Shown here: one piece after another, positions 17,477 through 26,004 of the stretch
How the letters are laid out: each line of letters opens with the position of its first letter
How positions within the stretch are numbered: position 1 is the stretch's first letter
Notes under the pieces: generated by a model
The model's input: only the letters and a program-made list of their open reading frames with translations
What the model was told of the DNA's origin: nothing
Databases searched by the model: none
Source of the DNA: Microbacterium paraoxydans
GTDB lineage: Bacteria > Actinomycetota > Actinomycetes > Actinomycetales > Microbacteriaceae
NCBI RefSeq assembly: GCF_900105335.1
Contig: NZ_LT629770.1
Coordinates: 3,100,001 to 3,164,000, forward strand
Length of the DNA stretch: 64,000 bases
Direction: 5' to 3'
Made by a program: the position numbers and the translations under genes

Positions 17477-17584
17477 CCGAGTGATTACGGCTCATTCAAA
17501 GGAAGAAGTAGGAGCGACGATTACAATCGAATCGTGTTCCATTCGATCCGGGTCGCCTGCCACGGGCGGCCGGATCGCAGCCAG

Positions 17585-17995
17585 ATGATAATGCGGCTCA
17601 TTAGCATCATCGGGCTCACACTCCTCCTGATCTTCGCCGTCGGCGCAGCCGAGCACGGAAGTGCCGATGTCACCACGGCGTCAACTACCGCCAGCACGTC
17701 GCTCGACGCCGATGAATCAGGCGCTGACGCAGCCGCTGCGGCACCCGCAGGCGTCGTGATACAGCTCGCCACGGGCGCTGCACAAGTAGACCCGGTCACG
17801 GGCGCTGTGCTGTGCGTCCTCGGTCTTCTCTGCGGACTCGTCGCAGCGGTCATGCTCTATCGGCTGCTCTGGCGCACGACAGCCGTGGTCGTGGAGACCC
17901 ACGCGGCTCAGCCGCGAACGAGCGCCGCTCCGAATAGCATCCCCCTGAGGCGGACGTCGCTGACTCTGGCGACGCTCGGAATCTCCCGGACCTGA
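17585..17995 (+). CDS. small two-TM protein, paralogue 2 of 3 (DUF6153-like)
   Basis: 136 aa from ATG 17585; ATG 17591 is an alternative. First helix LISIIGLTLLLIFAVGAA, an Ala/Asp/Ser-rich loop, second helix VLCVLGLLCGLVAAVMLY, then a basic tail ending TLGISRT. Loop composition, the Cys in helix 2 and the SRT ending match the paralogues at 13848 and 24745. It lies between copC and the dsbA-like gene. Function is unknown; the repeated placement in front of secreted thiol or lipoprotein genes suggests a partner role in the envelope. Confidence 0.65.
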   Translation: MIMRLISIIGLTLLLIFAVGAAEHGSADVTTASTTASTSLDADESGADAAAAAPAGVVIQLATGAAQVDPVTGAVLCVLGLLCGLVAAVMLYRLLWRTTAVVVETHAAQPRTSAAPNSIPLRRTSLTLATLGISRT

Positions 17996-18082
17996 CCCGT
18001 CGAAGCGTCGCGCTTCGCGCGTGCGCATCCCATCGAGCAACCGCTCGACCTTCGACCGTGTCGACAGTCCTTGGAGTACCTG

Positions 18083-18748
18083 ATGAAACCCGCCGTCAAA
18101 GCCGGCCTCGCTGCCCTTGCCGTAACCATCGTCCTGATTATCGTCGCGGTAATCGTCGTCATCGTTAACCAGCAGAACACTGCGCCGCCAGAATCCGAGA
18201 ACGGAAGCTCTACGGCGCAGGTGCTCCGCGAGAACTCGCACGTTCTCGACGACGGGGGAGACGGATCAGTCACCGTCGTTGAATTCCTCGACTTCGAATG
18301 CGAAGCGTGCGGAGCCTTCTACCCCGTGGTCGAAGACCTTCGCGAGCGCTACGACGGCGAGATCACCTATGTCATCCGCTACTTCCCGCTACCGGGTCAC
18401 CTGAACTCCAGGAATGCCGCGTTCGCGGCCGAAGCGGCTGCGCAGCAGGGACGCCTTGAGGAGATGTACCGCAAGCTCTTCGAGACGCAGGCTCAATGGG
18501 GTGAAGCTCAGGAATCGCGTGCGAGCTTGTTCCGAGGCTTCGCTGAGGAGATCGGCCTGGACATGGCCGCTTACGATACCGCGATCTCTGACCCCGCGAC
18601 GGTCGCACGAGTCGATCTCGACTACAACGACGGTCAGGCACTGGGAGTAAGCGGAACTCCGACGTTCTTCGTGAACGGCGATGCCATCACACTCGAGCGC
18701 TACGACGACCTCGAGAACGCGATCCTCTCAGCGGGCAAGGGAACATGA
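18083..18748 (+). CDS. DsbA-like membrane-anchored thiol oxidoreductase
   Basis: 221 aa from ATG 18083, with ttggag 6 bp upstream. One N-terminal anchor (VTIVLIIVAVIVVIVNQQN) precedes a thioredoxin/DsbA fold. The active site is FECEACGAFYP (CEAC), and the cis-proline loop is VSGTPTFFVNG. The inserted helical domain between them is complete. It probably forms or reshuffles disulfides outside the membrane. Its stop overlaps the start of the flavin oxidoreductase. Along with TlpA and CcdA it makes a periplasmic thiol-redox set. Confidence 0.9.
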   Translation: MKPAVKAGLAALAVTIVLIIVAVIVVIVNQQNTAPPESENGSSTAQVLRENSHVLDDGGDGSVTVVEFLDFECEACGAFYPVVEDLRERYDGEITYVIRYFPLPGHLNSRNAAFAAEAAAQQGRLEEMYRKLFETQAQWGEAQESRASLFRGFAEEIGLDMAAYDTAISDPATVARVDLDYNDGQALGVSGTPTFFVNGDAITLERYDDLENAILSAGKGT

Positions 18749-19760
18749 CACTCCTAGGCCTCTCTCATCGTCGAGTCATCATCGTCGGCTCCGGCCACGC
18801 CGGTCTCTCCGTCGCCGCCGAACTCTCGCGTTCGGGCCTGAAGCCGCAACGGGACTTCGCCGTCATCGACAGCAATCCTGACGGGCGTCGTTCGTGGGCG
18901 TTCCGCTGGTCGTCGATGACACTCCTGACAGAGGCCGGGCGGAGCACGGTCGCCGGCCGGCATCTCACAGGCGACCCCTATCGACGCCCGTCACCGCGAG
19001 AGCTCGAACAGCATCTTCTCGACGTCGAGGCCGCCTTAGGCCTCACGACGCTGTGGGGCATCAGAGCGACAGGCGTGGACCGTCTGGGGGACGGATCCAC
19101 TCTGCTTCTGTCAACGAACGAAGGGCCGGTACAGACGCGCAACATCGTCTGCGCCACCGGGTCCGCGGCTCGACCTCGGATCCCGAACTGGGCGGTAGAC
19201 GCCGCGGTAACGGGGATCATGGTTCATAGCGCCGACTATCGCGGACCGAGCCAGATTCCCAGCGGTGACGTGCTGGTCGTCGGAGCCGGCCACAGCGGCC
19301 AAGAGATCGCGCGCGAGCTCAGTCGCACGCACCGCGTCACGCTGTCGTCCCAGCCGTCGGCGGTCTCCGCAGCTCGACCGGCACGACGCGGCGTCGGGCG
19401 GCGTCGGGCAAAAGCGCGAGGTGGGGCAGCTCTCGCACTGGATCCGGAATGGGAACAACTCGGCATCGAGGTGCTCCGTCTGCGGCCATCGCCGCAGACG
19501 GAGCACACATCGTCTTCGACGATGGTCGTCGTATCGCTCCGCAGTCCATCATCTACGCGACCGGATACCTGCCCGCGGACGGCTGGCTTCCCCGTCCGGT
19601 ACTCGATGCCACGTCCAGTCGCCGGAAGCGCGGGACTACGAGCGTCCCAGGTCTGTTCGTCGTCGGCATGCCGAGCCACGGTAGCCAGGATTCAGACACC
19701 TTCGACGGGGCACGCCGTGACGCGATCTCGATTGCACGCCACATCATGAAGCGCCCCTGA
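18745..19760 (+). pseudogene. FAD-dependent oxidoreductase (CzcO-like) with a single-base frameshift
   Basis: The N-terminal frame has the FAD-binding GxGxxG motif (VIIVGSGHAGLSVAAEL) and a second Rossmann motif (VLVVGAGHSGQEIAREL). It stays homologous through WEQLGIEVL at about 19470. Homology resumes in the -1 frame with AAIAADGAHIVFDDGRRI, IIYATGY and PGLFVVGMPSHGSQ. Adding one C to the CC at 19476-19477 restores EVLPSAAIAADGAHIVF and a 338-aa protein. So this is either a recent mutation or a homopolymer sequencing error. The site lies in a 15-bp hairpin. Cofactor and fold are clear; the substrate is not. Confidence 0.75.
19471..19506. repeat. 15-bp perfect inverted repeat at the frameshift site
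   Basis: gtgctccgtctgcgg (19471-19485) and ccgcagacggagcac (19492-19506) are exact reverse complements with a 6-nt loop. It lies inside a coding region, so it is not a terminator for this gene. Such hairpins promote both real slippage deletions and sequencing or assembly errors. Confidence 0.75.
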
Positions 19761-19802
19761 ATACGTTCGTCCGAAATACACCGACCGAAACGAGGATCAC
19801 AC

Positions 19803-20189
19803 ATGAGACATCCGATGGCCACGACGAAACATGCGTGGGGTGCCGTCGCGTGTGCGTTGCTGATCCTCGCGACGGTCCTGCTGGTTTCGCCTTCGGTTTC
19901 AGCGTCCGCAGTTGGGGACGTCGCACCAGTTACCGCGTCCCCCACTCCGGAACAGAGTTCAACGCCGTCGCCTTCGCCGTCGCCCGAAGAGACAGAGTCG
20001 GACAAGGACCGTCATCAAAGGCAGAACGGAGAGCGGCCGGTGGAACGAGACGATCTCGGGTTCCTCGGCATCCTGTTCGTCATCGGCATGGGGTTCGTTC
20101 TCGTAGCGGGCGCTGTCGGTGTCGCGTTCGCCGGGTGGAAGCGCCGCCGGCGCGACCGAGCAGCGGCCGACACGGAAGGAGGCGCGTGA
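19803..20189 (+). CDS. small secreted/anchored hypothetical protein
   Basis: 128 aa. A signal-like helix (ACALLILATVLLVSPSVSASA) is followed by a Thr/Ser/Pro/Glu-rich linker with charged residues. A second helix (FLGILFVIGMGFVLVAGAVGV) and an Arg-rich tail follow. The layout is like the three SRT proteins, but it lacks their C-terminal ending and helix Cys. It directly precedes lspA and its stop overlaps a possible GTG start of that gene. No function can be assigned. Confidence 0.6.
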   Translation: MRHPMATTKHAWGAVACALLILATVLLVSPSVSASAVGDVAPVTASPTPEQSSTPSPSPSPEETESDKDRHQRQNGERPVERDDLGFLGILFVIGMGFVLVAGAVGVAFAGWKRRRRDRAAADTEGGA

Positions 20190-20191
20190 TC

Positions 20192-20734
20192 ATGAGTGCG
20201 CGCGTGCCGAAGCTCGCCATCGCGTTCGCCGTCGCCGGTGCGACCGTCATCATCGACCAAGTGTCGAAGGCGGTCGCCTTGGCGCAACTGAGTACCACGG
20301 AGCGCATTCCGCTACTGGGAGACCTCTTCGGGCTGCAACTGGCGTTCAACCCGGGTGCCATCCTGTCGTTCGGTTCCAGCGCGACTCCGCTGCTGACCGC
20401 AGTCGGAATCGCAGCGACGGTCGTGCTCATCAGGAGCGCAATCCGATCCCGTACCACGTGGTGGGCGGTCGGTATCGGGTTCATTCTCGGGGGAGCCATC
20501 GGCAACGTCCTGGACCGTCTCTTCGCACCCCCTGCGTTCGGCCGCGGGTACGTCACCGACTTCCTCGCCTACTCGGACCTCTTCATCGGCAATCTGGCGG
20601 ACGTGGCGCTGGGGGTCGGTGCCGTCGTGCTGGTCGTCGGGCTACTTCGGCGCCGCCGTGGTCCAGAGGACGACGTCGTCACGCCTCCCGCTTCGATGCC
20701 ACAGGACATGAGCGAAGGATGGGGACGCTCATGA
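20192..20734 (+). CDS. lspA: lipoprotein signal peptidase (signal peptidase II)
   Basis: 180 aa from ATG 20192, with aaggagg 9 bp upstream. GTG 20186 is an alternative start. Four membrane helices and the family boxes are visible: IIDQVSK, FNPGAILSFG, GGAIGNVLDRL with the first catalytic Asp and NLADVAL with the second. It cleaves prolipoproteins after diacylglyceryl transfer. A core gene on a mobile element next to lnt suggests dedicated processing of the element's lipoproteins, or a copy tolerant of metal stress; that reading is inference. Confidence 0.93.
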   Translation: MSARVPKLAIAFAVAGATVIIDQVSKAVALAQLSTTERIPLLGDLFGLQLAFNPGAILSFGSSATPLLTAVGIAATVVLIRSAIRSRTTWWAVGIGFILGGAIGNVLDRLFAPPAFGRGYVTDFLAYSDLFIGNLADVALGVGAVVLVVGLLRRRRGPEDDVVTPPASMPQDMSEGWGRS

Positions 20735-21066
20735 CACAGAAGAAGCGGACCCCTTCCACCTATCAGCGGAACGCTCTTGCTCCGAGTCTGCTCGCAGCCG
20801 CGGTGCTGTTCCTCGCCCCCGTGCTGCTGGCGAGTGACTGGGCCTCGGTCATCCTCTACGTCACGTCGATCCTCGCGGTCATCGTCGGATGGTTCGCCGT
20901 GCAAGCGCGCCACTGGTGGTGGATCCCGGTGTTCATCGCCATCGCCGTCCTGTGGAATCCCGTCATGCCCTTCCCGTTCGCCGGACCGGTCTGGACCGGA
21001 ATCCAGCCCGCGGCAGCAGTCGTCTTCCTGGTAGCGGGAAGCCTTATCAAGTTCCCCCGACCCTGA
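20731..21066 (+). CDS. small integral membrane protein (DUF6804-like)
   Basis: 111 aa with three or four predicted helices: ALAPSLLAAAVLFLAPVLLA, VILYVTSILAVIVGWFAV, WWIPVFIAIAVLWNPVMPF and AAAVVFLVAGSLI. The start overlaps the lspA stop. The pattern W-x-x-x-F...LWNPVxP resembles the DUF6804 group as I recall it, whose role is unknown. Translational coupling to lspA is the only functional hint. Confidence 0.65.
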   Translation: MTQKKRTPSTYQRNALAPSLLAAAVLFLAPVLLASDWASVILYVTSILAVIVGWFAVQARHWWWIPVFIAIAVLWNPVMPFPFAGPVWTGIQPAAAVVFLVAGSLIKFPRP

Positions 21067-21115
21067 TGTCGGCACTCATCGCTCAGCTCATCGACAGGCC
21101 GGAGGGGGCCCGTCG

Positions 21116-22054
21116 ATGACTCCGTGGATCCCCGACGTCGCGCCCACCTTCCCTGACTACTTCGCCGTGGTTCCGGGGGCGCTTCCGGTGCTGCCGGTGG
21201 TCGCTGGGCTGCTTGCACTTCTCTACATGGTCGGGGCCGTTCGCATGTGGACGCACGGTCGACGCTGGTCCATCTGGCGTACGTTCAGCTTCCTCAGCGG
21301 CTGCGCGCTCCTGGCTGGGACGACCGGTCTCGCCGTGGAGAATTACGGCTACGCGTTGATGTCGGTGTTCATGTTCCAGCAGCTCACTCTGATGATGGCG
21401 ATTCCGCCGCTACTCATCCTGGGATCTCCGGGCACCTTGCTGCTCCGCGCCACCCCGCACGTAGGGCTGGGGCGTAGGGCACTCGCCGTCGCCCACGCGG
21501 GGCTGCGCAGCAGACTCGCGCGCTGGGCTCTGAGCCCATGGGCGGCGCTCCCTCTCTATCTGGCCGCGTTCTACGGCCTGTACCTCGCGGGGTTCGCAGA
21601 CTCCCTCCTGAGCTCGACCGCGGGACACATCGCCCTCGAGGTGGCGTTCCTCGGCGCGGGCATCATCTTCACAATCCCCATCCTGAGCTCCGACCCGCTA
21701 CCCGTTCGCCTCAGTCACGGCGGCCGCGCCCTCGATGTGTTCGCCGAAGCCGCGCTGCACGCCTTCTTCGGAGTGTTCCTCATGATGGCCACCACCATGC
21801 TCATCACCCACTTCGTCGCGCCCACGCAGGCCATGGGACTCGACCCCATCGAAGACCAGCGGCTCGCCGGCGGACTCGCCTGGTCGTACGGCGAGGCCCC
21901 CACGCTCCTGATGCTGATCTACGTCATGCACCGATGGTTCCGGGAGGACACCGCACGATCCAAGGCACAGGACCGGTACGTAGACATGTACGGATCATCC
22001 GAGCTGGATGAGTACAACGCGTACCTCCAGAAACTCCGCGAGCGGGACGCCTGA
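21116..22054 (+). CDS. CtaG-like cytochrome c oxidase assembly protein
   Basis: 312 aa with seven or so helices. Typical CtaG/caa3 segments are MSVFMFQQLTLMMAIPPLLI, FGVFLMMATTMLITHFVAP and GLDPIEDQRLAGGLAWSYGE, a family signature near the C-terminus. The start follows ggaggg at 9 bp. It is a stand-alone relative of the CtaG half of the CopD fusion at 14919. By family it helps build heme-copper oxidases or handles copper at the membrane. It lies 3 bp upstream of lnt. Confidence 0.88.
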   Translation: MTPWIPDVAPTFPDYFAVVPGALPVLPVVAGLLALLYMVGAVRMWTHGRRWSIWRTFSFLSGCALLAGTTGLAVENYGYALMSVFMFQQLTLMMAIPPLLILGSPGTLLLRATPHVGLGRRALAVAHAGLRSRLARWALSPWAALPLYLAAFYGLYLAGFADSLLSSTAGHIALEVAFLGAGIIFTIPILSSDPLPVRLSHGGRALDVFAEAALHAFFGVFLMMATTMLITHFVAPTQAMGLDPIEDQRLAGGLAWSYGEAPTLLMLIYVMHRWFREDTARSKAQDRYVDMYGSSELDEYNAYLQKLRERDA

Positions 22055-22057
22055 GCA

Positions 22058-23680
22058 ATGCCGACGACACTCCACTCCACGCCGACGTCTGAGGCCCGAA
22101 CGACGCACACTGATCTCACGCGACCACTCGTCGGTGTATGGGTCGCCGTTCCACTGTCGGCGGTCGGTGGACTCGCCATGGACCTCGCGACCCCCGAGGT
22201 CAGTTGGTGGCCCCTCGCGTTCGTCAGCGTCGTCCTCACCTTGGTTGCGACCGTCGGACGTAGCGTCGGCGGAGCGCTGCTCGTCGGTCTCGCGTTCGGT
22301 GTCACGTTCTACGCGCTTCACCTCGATTGGGTTGGTCAGTTCCTCGGGCCGTTGCCACGCATCGCGTTGTCGGGGCTGCAGGCTCTCCTGTTCGGGCTCG
22401 GTGCGGTTCCCATAGCGCTGGCATACCGATGGACGAGCCGCTTCCGTGGCCGTCGTGTCTGGCAAATCGTCGCCGTACCCGCACTGGTCGGCGGGTTGTG
22501 GGTTGCCCGCGAGATCGTGCTCGGATCGTGGCCGTACGGCGGGTTCCCCTGGGTGCGACTCGGGATGACGCAGGTAGAGAGCCCGTTCCCGGAAGCTACG
22601 TCGTGGATCGGTGTGACCGGGCTCTCGCTCACCATCGCGGTCATCGCTGCGAGCATCGTGCAGTGGCTTCGTATCGGGTTGCGCGCAGTGTCCGTTCTGA
22701 CGCCCGCTGTCGTCCTGGTTTTCGGACTCAGTGTGACACCGCAATATGCGACGACAGGCGCGGGCACATTCGCGGTTGGGTGGGTCCAAGGCAACGGTCC
22801 CTCAGGCTACTTCGACGGTAAAGCCTCGGGTGACCTGCTCAAAGCACAGGTCGAGGCATCGGAACCGATTCTCGACCGGAACATGGACGTGCTCGTTTGG
22901 CCCGAAGGATCGGCGGAGTTCGACCCGTTCCGCAACCGACAGGCCGCCTCTGAACTGAATCGGATCGTGTCCCGGACGGGGGCGCCGCTTCTGGCGAACG
23001 CGGCGACGGCACGAGGCGATGAGACGTTCAACACCTCCTTCCTGTGGACGGCAAACCCCGGCAGCTCTCAAGTCCACGACAAGGTCAATCCCGTCCCATT
23101 CGGCGAGTACGTCCCCGACCGATGGTTGTACGAGCGCCTTGCCCCCGACCTCGTCGGGCTGATCCAGCGCGAGTACACTGCCGGCACGAACCCACCCGTC
23201 GTGACCGTCGGCGAGACCGACATCGGTCTCGCGATCTGCTTCGACGTGATCTTCGACGACGTGATCCGTGCCGCTGCTGAGCAGGATGTGAAGCTCTACA
23301 TCTTCCAAACCAACAACGCGGACTTCCGCGGCTCCGACGAGAACCTTCAGCAACTGGCCTTTGCCCGGATGCGTGCCATCCAGACCGGTAAGAGCGTGGT
23401 GAACGTTTCCACTGTGGGCACCAGTCAAGTCATAGCCCCGGACGGCGCGATCCTCGACACAGCAGGCGTCGACACGGTCGCTGCCGCAATCACGGATGTG
23501 CCGCTCCGCTCAGGCATCGCACCAGGCATCCTCGCGGAGAAGTGGCTCGCGTTGAGCGCGCCATTGCTCGCGTTCGGAAGCCTCGCAACACTTGCCCTCA
23601 TCGTTCGACGTGCATCGTCGAACGGCCCAGACTCGACCCCCGAACCCGAATCCGGAGGCCCGAACCGTGACCACACATGA
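22058..23680 (+). CDS. lnt: apolipoprotein N-acyltransferase
   Basis: 540 aa. An N-terminal bundle of seven or eight helices leads into a nitrilase-type domain from about residue 235. The catalytic triad is visible: Glu in LVWPEGSAEF, Lys in VHDKVNPVPFGEY and Cys in GLAICFDVIFDD. A final helix (WLALSAPLLAFGSLATLALI) closes the protein. The enzyme adds the third acyl chain to lipoproteins at the outer face of the membrane. Pairing with lspA gives two of the three lipoprotein maturation steps; lgt is absent from the element. Confidence 0.93.
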   Translation: MPTTLHSTPTSEARTTHTDLTRPLVGVWVAVPLSAVGGLAMDLATPEVSWWPLAFVSVVLTLVATVGRSVGGALLVGLAFGVTFYALHLDWVGQFLGPLPRIALSGLQALLFGLGAVPIALAYRWTSRFRGRRVWQIVAVPALVGGLWVAREIVLGSWPYGGFPWVRLGMTQVESPFPEATSWIGVTGLSLTIAVIAASIVQWLRIGLRAVSVLTPAVVLVFGLSVTPQYATTGAGTFAVGWVQGNGPSGYFDGKASGDLLKAQVEASEPILDRNMDVLVWPEGSAEFDPFRNRQAASELNRIVSRTGAPLLANAATARGDETFNTSFLWTANPGSSQVHDKVNPVPFGEYVPDRWLYERLAPDLVGLIQREYTAGTNPPVVTVGETDIGLAICFDVIFDDVIRAAAEQDVKLYIFQTNNADFRGSDENLQQLAFARMRAIQTGKSVVNVSTVGTSQVIAPDGAILDTAGVDTVAAAITDVPLRSGIAPGILAEKWLALSAPLLAFGSLATLALIVRRASSNGPDSTPEPESGGPNRDHT

Positions 23681-24698
23681 CCCTCTCGAGCCGAACATTC
23701 GACCGGAGCCGCTTCTCACGCGGTCGGAGCTTCGACGCCGAGAGACCGCGTCGACAGCCCCGACTCCGCCAGTCACCCGCTCCGAACTTCGGCGCAGGCG
23801 CGAGGCCCTGTCCCATCCGCCGATTCCACCAATCAGCGCATCCGACCATCGACCTCGTGACGAGGGCATTCCGAGCCGAGAGCACGACGTGCGGACTCCG
23901 GCGAAGACGGTGAACACGACTCCATCCACCACCCCCACGGAGCAGGACGCTCGACGCGTTGCAAAGCCTGCTCCTGCGAGGTCCATCGGGCGGCGAATCG
24001 GGAGAACGCCCATCGTGGTGGGCACATTGACCGTCGCTTCCTCGTTCATGGTCGGCATGACGATCCCGGCCGAGACCGTCGCGGCGGCCAGGACGGATAC
24101 CACGCCGCGGTTCGCGCCCTCCGAGAGCGACCGATCCGCCGCCGATAGTGACATTCAGGCGTTTGTCGTGCCGGAGGATGCTGCGGCGGAGGACCTTGGT
24201 CGGTCGAACGGCTTCAGCGTGACGTCTGTCCCGCAGCTCGCGGCGGCAGCAGGAATCCGTTACTTCAGCGGATCCCTGCTGCTCGATCCCGATGCTGAGG
24301 TGCAGTGGCCGTTCCCGGTCAGCGTGCCCACGTCGTCGAGTTTCGGGCCCAGGTGGGGGCGAATGCATGAAGGCGCCGACTTCACACCAGGTGAGGGAGC
24401 CCAGATCCGCGCCGTGGCCGGCGGGACGGTCCGCATCGCGACCGAGAACGGCGGGGCGTTCGGGGTCACGGTCTACATTGAGAGCAAGATCGACGGGCAG
24501 ACGGTATTCAGCCGCTACGCGCACATGTTGCGCGGCTCCCTCGGAGTTCGTGAGGGGGAGAGTGTCTCCGTCGGCGAAGTCGTCGGACGAGTCGGCAACA
24601 CCGGACGCAGTTTTGGTGCGCACTTGCACCTTGAAGTGTCGACAGGAGACGGAACGGTCGATCCTGTCGCTTGGCTGCGGGAGCAGACCGGTGAATGA
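23667..24698 (+). CDS. M23-family peptidase (LytM domain), TRSELRRR-repeat type
   Basis: 343 aa from GTG 23667, which overlaps the end of lnt and follows ggagg. The N-terminal cytoplasmic part has two TRSELRRRR-like repeats and is Pro/Thr-rich. One membrane helix (TPIVVGTLTVASSFMVGMTI) follows. The outer C-terminal M23 domain has the zinc motifs HEGADF and HLHLEV. The repeat-bearing layout is common in Microbacteriaceae. It probably cleaves peptidoglycan cross-bridges or acts as a LytM-type regulator. A second M23 gene is at 29484-30851. Confidence 0.9.
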   Translation: MTTHDPLEPNIRPEPLLTRSELRRRETASTAPTPPVTRSELRRRREALSHPPIPPISASDHRPRDEGIPSREHDVRTPAKTVNTTPSTTPTEQDARRVAKPAPARSIGRRIGRTPIVVGTLTVASSFMVGMTIPAETVAAARTDTTPRFAPSESDRSAADSDIQAFVVPEDAAAEDLGRSNGFSVTSVPQLAAAAGIRYFSGSLLLDPDAEVQWPFPVSVPTSSSFGPRWGRMHEGADFTPGEGAQIRAVAGGTVRIATENGGAFGVTVYIESKIDGQTVFSRYAHMLRGSLGVREGESVSVGEVVGRVGNTGRSFGAHLHLEVSTGDGTVDPVAWLREQTGE

Positions 24699-24744
24699 GC
24701 TCCGGCGCGTCCCGCTTGATGACCTCGACCTGAGAGGCGGGGCG

Positions 24745-25173
24745 ATGAACCCTCGTCTAGGGCGAAAGGCGGCGACATCGCCGTTTGCCGTCGGTGTGAT
24801 TGTCGTGGTCATGGCGTCACTGTTGCTCGTGTTGGGCGTCGCCTGCGCTCCATATCAGGCGACACCTGATGCATCGACGTCCGTCGGCGTCGACGATCCC
24901 TCGGCGCTCGATGCACGAAACGCTGCGCCGGACGCGCCCTCGGTTGCGTCGGCGGGGGAGCCCTCTGCATCGAGTATCGGCATGGGCCCCGTTGCGTGCG
25001 CTCTCGGACTGTTCTGCGGAGTACTTCTCCTGCTCCTCAGCGCTCTGCGTCGGCCAATGCCTCTAATGAACCCGGGACGTATCAGGTCTCACCTGATACG
25101 TCGACTTCTTCCGAGCATCGCGATGAGGGCCACCGCCCCCTCTCTCACGAAACTCCGCGTGTCGCGGACCTGA
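24745..25173 (+). CDS. small two-TM protein, paralogue 3 of 3 (DUF6153-like)
   Basis: 142 aa from ATG 24745 after gagagg. GTG 24691, overlapping the M23 stop, is an alternative. First helix VGVIVVVMASLLLVLGVACA, an Asp/Ala/Ser-rich loop, second helix GPVACALGLFCGVLLLLLSA, then a basic tail ending KLRVSRT. The second helix with paired Cys and the SRT ending match the copies at 13848 and 17585. It directly precedes the TlpA-like lipoprotein gene. Function is unknown. Confidence 0.65.
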   Translation: MNPRLGRKAATSPFAVGVIVVVMASLLLVLGVACAPYQATPDASTSVGVDDPSALDARNAAPDAPSVASAGEPSASSIGMGPVACALGLFCGVLLLLLSALRRPMPLMNPGRIRSHLIRRLLPSIAMRATAPSLTKLRVSRT

Positions 25174-25338
25174 GCTTCCTCGATTCACGCCGTCGTCATG
25201 CTCGTCACTCGGGAGCGAGACGCGACGTCGCCCCGGGACCCGCTCCTCGTCGAGCACTGATGGCCCGGGCGCGAGGCATGAGCCCGATAACCACCGGCTC
25301 TGCCCTGCCAAACGAGATTCAGATCCGAAGAGGAACCT

Positions 25339-26004
25339 ATGCTCAGCGAGCCCGTCCCCCGACCACCCGCCACCGGCGTCCCCAGCGCGCAGGATCACGG
25401 CCGACGACGACGTATTCGTCACGCCGTGCTCGCCTCCATACCCGTCCTTCTCCTGCTCGCAGGGTGCGCGTCCAACGACTCCCTTTCCCAGCAGTATAGG
25501 GATGGCAACGAGAAAGGCTTCATCGCGGGAGACTTCCAAGTCGTCGAGATCCCGCAAGACGAGCGCGGAGAGCCGGTGACATTCGAAGGGGTCACGGAGA
25601 CCGAAGAGGAAGTCGCGAGTGACGACTACCGCGGCGACGTCCTCGTCGTGAACTTCTGGTACGCCGCATGCGGCCCCTGCATTGTCGAGGCGCCATACCT
25701 CGAACAGGTGTGGCAGGACTATCGCGACGACGGCGTGGCCTTCCTTGGCGTGAACACCTACGACCAACCCGCCACCGCGCTCTCGTTCGCCAAAGACAAC
25801 GGCGTCACGTATCCGAGCGTGATCGACGTCAACGACGGCAAGGTCAAGCTGGCCTTCGCTCAGGTGACGCCGATCCAAGCCACGCCGACCACCCTGGTCA
25901 TCGACCGCTCCGGCAGAGTCGCCGCCCGCGTCATCGGTCAGCTCGACAGTGCCTCAATCCTCGCGACGCTCGTCGAGGACGTTCTCGAGGAGAGCGTCCC
26001 ATGA
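25339..26004 (+). CDS. TlpA/ResA-like thioredoxin lipoprotein
   Basis: 221 aa; ATG 25339 follows agagga. A signal peptide ends at lipobox LLLLAGC (Cys about 37). The AhpC/TSA-redoxin fold carries FWYAACGPCIVEAP (CGPC active site) and a cis-Pro loop in QATPTTLVID. ResA-type proteins reduce apocytochrome c thiols before heme attachment, with electrons from CcdA. The stop overlaps the ccdA start, which supports that partnership. Confidence 0.92.
   Translation: MLSEPVPRPPATGVPSAQDHGRRRRIRHAVLASIPVLLLLAGCASNDSLSQQYRDGNEKGFIAGDFQVVEIPQDERGEPVTFEGVTETEEEVASDDYRGDVLVVNFWYAACGPCIVEAPYLEQVWQDYRDDGVAFLGVNTYDQPATALSFAKDNGVTYPSVIDVNDGKVKLAFAQVTPIQATPTTLVIDRSGRVAARVIGQLDSASILATLVEDVLEESVP

Noticed and set aside
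18745..19749. The uninterrupted 334-codon frame as the true oxidoreductase
   Set aside because: After about 19475 the translation loses all similarity and becomes Ser/Arg-rich, while the -1 frame resumes the family motifs.
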